Positions 57,187-64,000 of a stretch of 64,000 nucleotides of DNA are shown here, piece after piece. The position numbers and the translations under genes were made by a program. The DNA comes from Rhodanobacter sp. C05 (GTDB lineage: Bacteria; Pseudomonadota; Gammaproteobacteria; Xanthomonadales; Rhodanobacteraceae). A model generated the notes under the pieces. The model searched no databases. It was not told the DNA's origin and saw only the letters and a program-made list of their open reading frames with translations. The stretch lies in NCBI RefSeq assembly GCF_002001165.1, contig NZ_MUNQ01000018.1, forward strand, positions 169,143 to 233,142, read 5' to 3'. Every line of letters begins with the position of its first letter. The stretch's first letter is position 1.

Positions 57187-57564
57187 TCATGTACCCGTGC
57201 GGCGCAGCAGCCCATCCACGGCCCCGAGCAGGGCGCGGCGGTCGTAGGGCTTGGGCAGGAACGCCACGTTTTCGGGGAAGTAGGCGAAGCTGCTGCGCGG
57301 GTCGGCCGAGATCAGCATGATCCGGATCTGCCGGTTCATCTGCGCGCGTTGGGCCAGCTCGATGCCATCGATGCCGCCGGGCATGTGGATGTCGCTCACC
57401 AGCAAGCCGATGGTGGCGTCGTGCAGCAGGATGTTCAGCGCGCTGGTGCCGTTGCTGGCGGTGATGACGTGGTAGCCCTCGGCCTCCAGCACCAGGGCAG
57501 TGACCTCACGGGCGCTGCGGTCATCCTCGGCCAGCAGGATGGTGTTGTTCTGCGCGTGGGTCAT
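57187..57564 (-). CDS. Stand-alone receiver domain protein
   Basis: This 125-residue response regulator has no output domain. The acidic pair is EDD (13-15), phospho-acceptor Asp58 is in LLVSDIHMPGGIDGIEL and the conserved Lys is in FLPKPYD (about 108). It is divergent from a histidine kinase gene 115 nt away, its probable partner. It may act by protein contact like CheY. ATG 57564 is chosen as the start (MTHAQNN); the open frame continues upstream without homology. Confidence 0.88.
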   Translation of the reverse strand: MTHAQNNTILLAEDDRSAREVTALVLEAEGYHVITASNGTSALNILLHDATIGLLVSDIHMPGGIDGIELAQRAQMNRQIRIMLISADPRSSFAYFPENVAFLPKPYDRRALLGAVDGLLRRTGT

Positions 57565-57678
57565 GGGTATTCGGATTCTCGATAGAGGGAATCTGCCGGT
57601 GACCATGGTCTGTTCCATGTCAACGAGCAGTGAGGCTTGATTGCGCTTATGCTGTGTTTCTAGGGCAGAGCTGGGCGT

Positions 57679-58986
57679 ATGAACGATCTCGAACGCTATC
57701 GGCAGTTGATCGGATTCTCCCCGGATGGCGTGCACGAACTCGACGTGCAGGGCCGCATCATCCACATGAACGACAGTGGCTGTGCCGCGCTGTGCATCGC
57801 CGACCCGGTCGCCGCGATCGGTCAGCCGCTGGCCGCGTTCTGGCCCGAGCAAGCGCGTGCTGCGATCGAGACGGCGTTGTTCACCGCGCGCATGGGGCAG
57901 TCCGCGCAGTTCACCCAGACGCTGCCATCGGTCAGCGGCGAGGTGTGCTGGTGGCTGGTCAGCGTGCATCCGTATCTGGGGAGTGCCGATCAAGTCGAGG
58001 GTATCGCCGTCATCAGTCACGACATCACCGAACGCGTGCAGGCCAAGCAGGCGCTGGACACGGTGATCCTCGGCCTGCACAGCCGGCTCAGCCTCAGCGA
58101 GTCCGCAGGAGAAACCGGCGTCGCCCGCAACGAAGCGCTGGGCCGGCAGTTGGCCCGTGCACAGATATTCCAGAAGCAGGTGGTCGATCGCGAGCAGTCG
58201 CTGAGATTGCAGCTGGGTCTGGCCAGCGCCGCGCAGGCCGTTGCCGAGCACGCCGCGCAACAGGCGCAGAAGAACGAGGCGATCGGTCAGCTGGTGGCGG
58301 GCCTCTCGCATGACTTCTCCAACATGCTGCAGATCGCCATCGTGGCGTTGAGCAGCATCCAGGACGATCCGGCCAACCTCACCGAGACCCAGCGCCGCCT
58401 GCTTGGCTACAGCATGGACGGTGTGCACCACGCTGCGCTGCTGTCCAAACGCCTGCTGGCCTTTGCGCGCGTGCACCGCTATACCGCCGAGCCGGTCGAG
58501 CTGGCCGCCATCGTCCGCGACATCGAGAGCTTCGCGCGCCACAGCCTGGGCGCCAGCATGAATTTCCAGGTCGAGTCGGCCGCCGTCGAGCTGCCAACCC
58601 TGGGCGACAGCCATTCCATCGAACAGGCCTTCATCAACCTGTGCATCAACGCGCGCGACGCCTGCAACGGGCAGGGCGCGATCCGGGTCCGTCTGGGCGA
58701 GCTGGTGGTCAGCGAGGCGCAGGCCAGCACCCTGCGACCCGCGGGCGACTACGTCACGCTGGCGGTCATCGACAACGGCTGCGGCATGGCCGAGGAAGTA
58801 AGCGAGCGCATGTTCGAACCGTATTTCACCACCAAGCCCGAAGGCGCCGGCACCGGACTGGGCCTGGCCCAGGTGTACGGCGTGATGCGCCAGGCCGGCG
58901 GTTTTGTCGATGTGGAATCCGCGCCGGGTCGGGGCACCACGATGACCCTGGCGTTCCCGCGCCTGCAGCTGCCTGCGGCCGCCTAG
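57679..58986 (+). CDS. PAS-domain histidine kinase
   Basis: This 435-residue cytosolic kinase has an N-terminal PAS fold (1-120: [33 protein letters not shown], ending [11 protein letters not shown]), then a long helical coil (about 120-205). The phospho-acceptor His211 is in [12 protein letters not shown], the variant used by PAS-linked kinases. The HATPase has [21 protein letters not shown] and [11 protein letters not shown]. No membrane segment or receiver is present. The divergent stand-alone receiver is the likely partner. Confidence 0.9.
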   Translation: MNDLERYRQLIGFSPDGVHELDVQGRIIHMNDSGCAALCIADPVAAIGQPLAAFWPEQARAAIETALFTARMGQSAQFTQTLPSVSGEVCWWLVSVHPYLGSADQVEGIAVISHDITERVQAKQALDTVILGLHSRLSLSESAGETGVARNEALGRQLARAQIFQKQVVDREQSLRLQLGLASAAQAVAEHAAQQAQKNEAIGQLVAGLSHDFSNMLQIAIVALSSIQDDPANLTETQRRLLGYSMDGVHHAALLSKRLLAFARVHRYTAEPVELAAIVRDIESFARHSLGASMNFQVESAAVELPTLGDSHSIEQAFINLCINARDACNGQGAIRVRLGELVVSEAQASTLRPAGDYVTLAVIDNGCGMAEEVSERMFEPYFTTKPEGAGTGLGLAQVYGVMRQAGGFVDVESAPGRGTTMTLAFPRLQLPAAA

Positions 58987-59060
58987 CGCGCTGCCGGCAG
59001 GTTCGGCCCGCGCGGGTGCTGGCCTATACTCCGGAGTCTGTCCCACCGGAGCCCTTCGTG

Positions 59061-60731
59061 ATGAACGCCCCCACCCGCATCGACACCACCCGTACCATCC
59101 GCGCGCCGCGCGGCACCGAGCTTTCCTGCAAGAGCTGGCTCAGCGAGGCGCCGTTCCGCATGTTGCAGAACAACCTCGATCCGGAGGTGGCGGAGAACCC
59201 GGCGGAGCTGGTGGTGTACGGCGGCATCGGGCGCGCCGCGCGCAACTGGGAGTGCTTCGACGCGATCCTGCGCAGCCTGCGCGAGTTGAACGACGACGAG
59301 ACCCTGCTGGTGCAGTCCGGCAAGCCGGTCGGCGTGTTCCCCACGCACAAGGACGCGCCGCGCGTACTGATCGCCAACTCCAACCTGGTGCCGGCGTGGG
59401 CGACCTGGGAGCACTTCAACGAGCTCGACAAGAAGGGCCTGATGATGTACGGCCAGATGACGGCCGGCTCGTGGATCTACATCGGCTCGCAGGGCATCGT
59501 GCAGGGCACCTACGAAACCTTCGTCGAGATGGGCCGCCAGCATTACAACGGCAGCCTGAAAGGAAAGTGGATCCTCACCGCCGGCCTCGGCGGCATGGGC
59601 GGCGCGCAGCCGCTGGCCGCGTCGCTGGCCGGTGCGTGCTCGCTCAACATCGAATGCCAGCAGAGCCGCATCGACATGCGCCTGAAGACGCGCTACGTCG
59701 ACGAGCAGGCCACCGACCTGGACGACGCACTGGCGCGCATCGAGAAATACACGAAGGCGGGTGAAGCGAAATCCATCGCGCTGCTCGGCAACGCCGCCGA
59801 CATCCTGCCGGAACTGGTCAAGCGCGGCGTGCGTCCCGATGCCGTCACCGACCAGACCAGCGCGCACGATCCGGTCAACGGCTACCTGCCGCAGGGCTGG
59901 ACGGTGGAGCAGTGGTTCGAGCGCCGCAAGAGCGATCCTGAAGGCACCCGTGACGCCGCCAAGCACTCCATGCGCACCCACGTCGAGGCGATGCTTGCGT
60001 TCCACGCGCAGGGCATCCCCACCTTCGACTACGGCAACAACATCCGCCAGATGGCGCAGGACGTCGGCTGCGAAAACGCGTTCGCGTTCCCCGGCTTCGT
60101 GCCTGCCTACGTGCGCCCGCTGTTCTGCCGCGGCATCGGCCCGTTCCGCTGGGTTGCACTGTCCGGCGATCCTGAAGACATCTACAAGACCGACGCCAAG
60201 GTCAAGGAACTCATCCCCGACGACCAGCACCTGCACAACTGGCTCGACATGGCGAAGGAGCGCATCAGTTTCCAGGGCTTGCCGGCGCGTATCTGCTGGG
60301 TCGGGTTGGGGCTGCGCCACAAGCTGGGGCTGGCGTTCAACGAGATGGTGCGCAACGGGGAGTTGAAGGCGCCGGTGGTGATTGGGCGCGATCATCTGGA
60401 CTCTGGCTCCGTTGCCTCACCGAACCGCGAAACCGAAGCGATGAAGGATGGCAGCGATGCGGTGTCCGACTGGCCGTTGCTCAATGCGATGCTGAATGTC
60501 GCAGGTGGCGCGACGTGGGTGTCGTTGCATCATGGCGGTGGGGTGGGGATGGGGTATTCGCAGCATTCCGGTGTGGTGATCGTGTGCGACGGTACGCCGG
60601 AAGCGGACAAGCGCATTGCGCGGGTGCTGTGGAACGATCCGGGTACTGGCGTGATGCGGCATGCGGATGCGGGGTATGAGATTGCTGTTGAGTGTGCGAA
60701 GGAGCAGGGGTTGAAGTTGCCGATGGTTTGA
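59061..60731 (+). CDS. hutU: Urocanate hydratase
   Basis: This 556-residue NAD-dependent enzyme hydrates urocanate to 4-imidazolone-5-propionate, the substrate of HutI. Characteristic segments are [70 protein letters not shown] and the C-terminal [36 protein letters not shown] with [23 protein letters not shown]. The protein is full-length. Its last 513 bases (from residue about 387) occur again at 63301-63813 with about 8% divergence. The third-codon composition of its 3' end looks less GC-rich than the downstream copy, so this end may be the imported one. Confidence 0.97.
   Translation: MNAPTRIDTTRTIRAPRGTELSCKSWLSEAPFRMLQNNLDPEVAENPAELVVYGGIGRAARNWECFDAILRSLRELNDDETLLVQSGKPVGVFPTHKDAPRVLIANSNLVPAWATWEHFNELDKKGLMMYGQMTAGSWIYIGSQGIVQGTYETFVEMGRQHYNGSLKGKWILTAGLGGMGGAQPLAASLAGACSLNIECQQSRIDMRLKTRYVDEQATDLDDALARIEKYTKAGEAKSIALLGNAADILPELVKRGVRPDAVTDQTSAHDPVNGYLPQGWTVEQWFERRKSDPEGTRDAAKHSMRTHVEAMLAFHAQGIPTFDYGNNIRQMAQDVGCENAFAFPGFVPAYVRPLFCRGIGPFRWVALSGDPEDIYKTDAKVKELIPDDQHLHNWLDMAKERISFQGLPARICWVGLGLRHKLGLAFNEMVRNGELKAPVVIGRDHLDSGSVASPNRETEAMKDGSDAVSDWPLLNAMLNVAGGATWVSLHHGGGVGMGYSQHSGVVIVCDGTPEADKRIARVLWNDPGTGVMRHADAGYEIAVECAKEQGLKLPMV
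60219..60731 (+). repeat. Direct repeat, left copy (hutU 3' end)
   Basis: It pairs with 63301-63813, offset exactly 3082 bases, no gaps. By eye there are 39 differences in 513 bases, most at third codon positions. The homology begins near GACGACCAGCACCTGCAC and ends at the hutU stop. It marks the left limit of the inserted segment. Confidence 0.9.
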
Positions 60732-60942
60732 GGTCTCGGCCAAGCAGCACTCACAGCAATTTACCTAATTTAGATCTGAGGCAGGCGAACATTGCTTATG
60801 GGTAATTTCTTCGCATTCTAGGCGAGCTGTTGGTCGGGCCGGCAGAGATTGTGTCGCTATACCTGCTATAGCCACATTTATATTTGACGGAGGATTTCCA
60901 GCTAGCGCTACTACTCTCATCCATTTTTTCGAGGTATCTGTC
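60732..60942 (+). promoter_or_regulatory. Putative promoter region of the graspetide operon
   Basis: This AT-rich 211-bp gap contains TTGACG (near 60883-60888) as a possible -35, with weak -10-like ACTACT-type sequence 17-19 bases on. GAGG at 60931-60934 sits eight bases before the precursor ATG. The assignment is weak because AT content alone yields such matches. Confidence 0.35.
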
Positions 60943-61341
60943 ATGACTGAGCCGTTTGTTTTGAAACAGCGCGAGACGCTGCAACACGAATCCGAGCCAA
61001 GCACCAACGAGTACTACGATCCCGAGCGGCAACTTTGGATCGATGCTGCGTCTGGAGCACCCCTCATTCAAAGCTTGCGCGGGCGTTCAAATGCGTCGGA
61101 ATTTGGTGAGACTCTTTCCACAGAAAGCCGTGAAGGAGCAGATCAGTCTGAGATCAGCTCTCTTGTTGGATCCCAGTTTGGCGAGACGACGATGACTAAG
61201 ACGCAAGAAGGCCATGATCAGACCGGAGAGTCAGCGTTAGTTTCAAATTTTGGAGAGACCGTAGTTACTGCGACCAGCGAAGGCGCTGATGCAAGTGAGG
61301 CGGCATCAGGGTCGGCGCATGCTTCTTATTCTCACCTCTGA
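60943..61341 (+). CDS. Multi-core graspetide (omega-ester RiPP) precursor
   Basis: This 132-residue ribosomal peptide precursor has a leader (1 to about 50) containing YYDPERQLWIDAASGAPL (24-41). The YDPxxQ...G-x-PL pattern is, from memory, similar to leaders of actinobacterial ATP-grasp-modified RiPPs. Three core repeats follow with spacing of 25 and 24 residues, each FGETxxTx[ST]xEGxDx[ST] (54-69, 79-94, 103-118). Each repeat offers Thr/Ser nucleophiles and Glu/Asp acids for ester cross-links by an ATP-grasp ligase. The final tail (120-132) is A/S/H rich. There are no Cys or lanthipeptide-like features. It overlaps the ligase gene by 23 nt. The product class is inferred from the precursor-ligase pairing. 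Confidence 0.85.
   Translation: MTEPFVLKQRETLQHESEPSTNEYYDPERQLWIDAASGAPLIQSLRGRSNASEFGETLSTESREGADQSEISSLVGSQFGETTMTKTQEGHDQTGESALVSNFGETVVTATSEGADASEAASGSAHASYSHL
61102..61299 (+). repeat. Three core-peptide repeats of the graspetide precursor
   Basis: The units encode FGETLSTESREGADQS, FGETTMTKTQEGHDQT and FGETVVTATSEGADAS. Invariant positions are F, G, E, T, T, E, G and D; Ser/Thr alternate at two others. The DNA of the three is clearly diverged, so they are not a recent copy slip. Confidence 0.85.
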
Positions 61342-62269
61342 GAAAGACCTTGCGGCTGATTTTCTTATCGTCACTCTCATCGAGCGTGGATTGCCCTACG
61401 TCCGCTTGAATGTGGAGGAATACCATCGCCGCTTCGCTACATTCGAAGTATCAGGCTCAGGCACTATGCGAACGTTGATGGCCCACGACGGGACTGTCAT
61501 CGATTTAAACGAGATCCGGGCGGTCTGGTATAGACGGGCAATTCATCCCCACGTCGACGCTGCAGTGCCCCTAGATCAACGGATGTTCGTCGCAGGCGAA
61601 GAGCGACATTTTTGGGCTGGTTTGTTTTTGTCGACTGATGTTCGCTGGGTTAACCCGATCGACAAGGTATCAGTCGGTGAACTTAAGCTTGTGCAGCTGC
61701 ATTTAGCCCAAGACTTGGGGTTTCATGTGCCTCGGACCATTGTGACTCGGAATGTGGCTGAACTGCGCTCATTTATAGTGGAAACGGGGAGCGCAATATG
61801 CAAGCCGATTTACCACGGATTGCTGGTCAACCTCGCTGAGCGATCGTCCGCTTTCACGCGGCGTATTACTCTAAAAGACTTAGATGATGAGGCCGCTATC
61901 AGTGTTAGTCCTGTGCTCTTCCAAGCGGAGGTACGTCGGAAGGCGGATATTCGAGTCACGGTGGTAGGTGACGCCATCTTTGCGGTGCGCATCGAATGCA
62001 ATGATGAGCAGATGATCGATTGGCGAAAACCCGGTTATGAATTGATCTATTCGACGATGACCTTGCAAGATGACACTGCTGGCAAGTGTCGACGCATGTT
62101 GGCGGCGATGGGTTTAGCCTATGGCGCATTTGATTTTATCGAGGAGCCATCAGGTCGATTGGTTTTTCTCGAAGTCAATCCGACCGGGGAGTGGGCCTGG
62201 CTTGAAGACAAATTGGATCTGCCTATGCGCGCGGCTTTCATACGACTTTTTTATGGTGAGCATGCATGA
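61319..62269 (+). CDS. MvdD-like ATP-grasp graspetide ligase
   Basis: This 316-residue ATP-grasp enzyme is expected to form Thr/Ser-to-Glu/Asp ester bonds in the precursor. In order: an N-terminal domain with VWYRR (69-73); NPIDKVSVGELKLVQLHLAQDLGFHVPRTIVT-type linker (112-143); ATP-binding Lys in CKP (161-163); KADIRVTVVGD (208-218) as in microviridin ligases; then FDF (271-273) and FLEVNPTGEWAWLE (283-296) with the Mg2+-binding Glu and Asn. ATG 61319 is preferred: it begins MLLILTSEKD, the usual N-terminus, with a CAGGG seven bases upstream. It overlaps the precursor by 23 nt and the next gene by 4 nt, so all three are translationally coupled. Confidence 0.92.
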   Translation: MLLILTSEKDLAADFLIVTLIERGLPYVRLNVEEYHRRFATFEVSGSGTMRTLMAHDGTVIDLNEIRAVWYRRAIHPHVDAAVPLDQRMFVAGEERHFWAGLFLSTDVRWVNPIDKVSVGELKLVQLHLAQDLGFHVPRTIVTRNVAELRSFIVETGSAICKPIYHGLLVNLAERSSAFTRRITLKDLDDEAAISVSPVLFQAEVRRKADIRVTVVGDAIFAVRIECNDEQMIDWRKPGYELIYSTMTLQDDTAGKCRRMLAAMGLAYGAFDFIEEPSGRLVFLEVNPTGEWAWLEDKLDLPMRAAFIRLFYGEHA

Positions 62270-63108
62270 AAGCTATTCCACAGAAGACGTATACAGCGCA
62301 ACCACCTTTGTTTCTTGGACGTGGAAGTGGCGGTGGTTTTTTTAATCAGTGTTATCGAATCATGTGTGGTCTGTACCGAGTTTTTTGGTATCCATTTCTT
62401 CCATACAACCCTAGACCAGAAGCAATACTAGATCCACCAGAGCCTAAAACTAAGCTATCCAAAGAGACATTGGCGCAGTGCGAAAAAATCTATGAGCGTA
62501 CCGAGACAACGCGGAAGTTCGTCGAGGAAAAAGCTCGCGCGACATTTGGCATCGTGTCTTTTTTAGCGCCCCTAATCGGTGCGGGCTTCGTTTTCTTACT
62601 TACTCAGTCTGACAAGCGCGAAGCTACATACACGATTGCGCTTGTACTGACGACTATCTCTGGTTTCTTGCTGCTTCTTGCCTTTATTTCTATCGCGCGA
62701 GCGGTAGGTGTTAAGGAGCATATGGACTTGTTGCTCGATTCGGTGCTTGAGAAAGATCAATTTCGCAATTATGACGCTGCTCGCTACGCTCGTGGATTGT
62801 TGTACTGTGCGTCATGGAATGGTGGCATGAACGCGCACGTTGCCCAGTTCGTGCGAGGCGGTCATATATTAATCTCCTTGTCAGTGCTATTTGCATTTGC
62901 TGGCTCTATACCCTTGGGCATGACCTATGCAGAAACTGCTAGGGCTGAAGCTCACCATCACGATGACTTGGCTAAGTCTGATCCCGTCGCAGACCAGGTG
63001 GCTTTTCTCCATAGGGATCTTGCTGCAATGCATGCTGATCTTCAAAATCTTGAACGACAAGGCGCTGAGAAAGGCGATGTCGGTTTCACGTTCTCGCAAT
63101 GCAAGTGA
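62266..63108 (+). CDS. Cluster-linked three-helix membrane protein of unknown function
   Basis: This 280-residue protein starts in an ATGA overlap with the ligase. The N-terminal 90 residues are cytosolic-looking, with P-rich and charged segments and a helix KETLAQCEKIYERTETTRKFVEEK. Membrane helices follow at about 93-113, 121-147 and 199-219. The C-terminus has a charged helix (DQVAFLHRDLAAMHADLQNLERQ), a possible coiled coil. No ABC, MFS or peptidase motif is visible. It could export, immunise against or anchor the product, or be an unrelated passenger. I do not recognise the family. Confidence 0.8.
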   Translation: MKAIPQKTYTAQPPLFLGRGSGGGFFNQCYRIMCGLYRVFWYPFLPYNPRPEAILDPPEPKTKLSKETLAQCEKIYERTETTRKFVEEKARATFGIVSFLAPLIGAGFVFLLTQSDKREATYTIALVLTTISGFLLLLAFISIARAVGVKEHMDLLLDSVLEKDQFRNYDAARYARGLLYCASWNGGMNAHVAQFVRGGHILISLSVLFAFAGSIPLGMTYAETARAEAHHHDDLAKSDPVADQVAFLHRDLAAMHADLQNLERQGAEKGDVGFTFSQCK

Positions 63109-63211
63109 ATCCCAAAAAGGTGTCACCATTTCGCCGCCGGGGTCAATAGACACGCACTAGCTCTTCCCCGGCGCTGCCGAAGAGTATGTACCCGTCTGTC
63201 GCTGACCGATT

Positions 63212-63293
63212 AAAGGGGACGTGGCTAATTAATTCGTCGACCATGTTGGCTGACCCTGCCGGTGTGCTGCATTTAATTTGCCACGTCCCCTTT
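63212..63293. repeat. Inverted repeat at the right boundary
   Basis: Perfect 14-bp arms AAAGGGGACGTGGC (63212-63225) and GCCACGTCCCCTTT (63280-63293), with AT-rich shoulders (TAATTAATT and ATTTAATTT). It ends seven bases before the duplicated hutU begins. It looks like a REP/MITE-type element; similar AAAGGGGAC ends are, from memory, common near RAYT transposase genes in Xanthomonadales. Confidence 0.75.
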
Positions 63294-63300
63294 GTTTCTC

Positions 63301-63813
<513 letters not shown>

Positions 63814-64000
63814 AATCTCTGAAATTAACCTGGCCCTATTTGTCGCTGAACCGCACTATTAAACTGTGGCTAGGGATGCTCTGATCTATTGAGGCTGAAA
63901 CGGCCGTCCATATGCCGTGCAGAAACTTCGGCATGGCTGCGCCAAAATGACGATTTGACCAGCTGTTTCTTATGGCCGCGGCCGCTGATCTGCTTCTGAT
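63814..64000. other. Right edge, IS-like or intergenic sequence
   Basis: An AT-richer stretch after the hutU fragment contains GGGATGCTCTGATCTATTGAGGC (63874-63896) and then several short plus- and minus-strand frames. The beginning resembles the end of an insertion sequence but no inverted partner or transposase is inside the window, so it is left unassigned. Confidence 0.3.

Larger units (their letters stand above)
60732..63300. other. Inserted AT-richer cassette with the graspetide cluster
   Basis: The segment between the two hutU 3' ends is visibly lower in GC and uses many A/T-ending codons, unlike hutU and the rest of the window. It holds the graspetide operon and ends in an inverted repeat. 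No integrase or transposase gene is present inside it, so how it moved is not shown. It is taken as horizontally acquired. Confidence 0.75.

Noticed and set aside
57187..59046. A 619-codon frame extending the receiver gene upstream through the kinase gene
   Set aside because: Only the last 125 codons show receiver homology; the rest is antisense to the kinase.
62266..63108. Reading the cluster membrane protein as a toxin or phage-defence effector
   Set aside because: The helix layout alone is not diagnostic and no nucleotide-sensing or nuclease domain is present.

Overview
The window is 64 kb of GC-rich gammaproteobacterial chromosome. Two things point to Xanthomonadales, most likely Rhodanobacteraceae (Rhodanobacter, Dyella, Frateuria type): the order sdhCDAB, sdhE, lolCD, comEC, exbBD, msbA, lpxK, and the abundance of FecI/FecR, STN-domain TonB receptors and sedolisin-type proteases. 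This placement rests on gene content and order seen by eye, not on a search. No rRNA, tRNA or CRISPR array was recognised.

Layout. 0-2.5 kb: an EmrA-type adaptor (cut by the window edge), its outer-membrane lipoprotein channel and a MarR regulator. 2.5-6.5 kb: TatD, two glycine-zipper lipoproteins, a SleB-like hydrolase and YgfZ. 6.5-11 kb: a complete succinate dehydrogenase locus, with a small SDHAF4-like assembly factor gene, sdhC-D-A-B, sdhE and a CptA-like partner. 11-19.5 kb: envelope biogenesis and uptake (lolC, lolD, comEC, exbB, exbD, msbA, lpxK). 19.4-25.2 kb: two histidine-degradation genes (hutI, hutF) around a ClC antiporter and a GNAT-nitrilase fusion. 25.3-28.3 kb: a CpxP/Spy-like chaperone divergent from a CpxR/CpxA-like pair, with a consensus CpxR box between them. 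30.5-39 kb: an ECF sigma factor, FecR anti-sigma, sedolisin protease with two PKD domains, and a TonB receptor with an STN domain. 39-44.6 kb: a porin divergent from the sulfate ABC operon sbp-cysT-cysW-cysA. 44.8-59 kb: mixed housekeeping genes (MFS exporter, phosphodiesterase, Lnt-like nitrilase with TetR, Ogt plus Ada-AlkA, S41 protease, DUF4034/TPR protein, a histidine kinase and a lone receiver).

59-64 kb is the most unusual part. A full hutU (urocanate hydratase) is followed by about 2.4 kb of visibly AT-richer DNA holding a three-gene graspetide (omega-ester peptide RiPP) cluster: a precursor with three near-repeats of the core FGETxxTx[ST]xEGxDx[ST], an overlapping MvdD-type ATP-grasp ligase, and a membrane protein of unknown role. 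After it comes a second copy of the last 513 bases of hutU, about 92% identical with no indels, preceded by a 14-bp-armed inverted repeat. The cluster therefore looks like a horizontally acquired cassette that entered at the 3' end of hutU and brought its own version of that 3' end.
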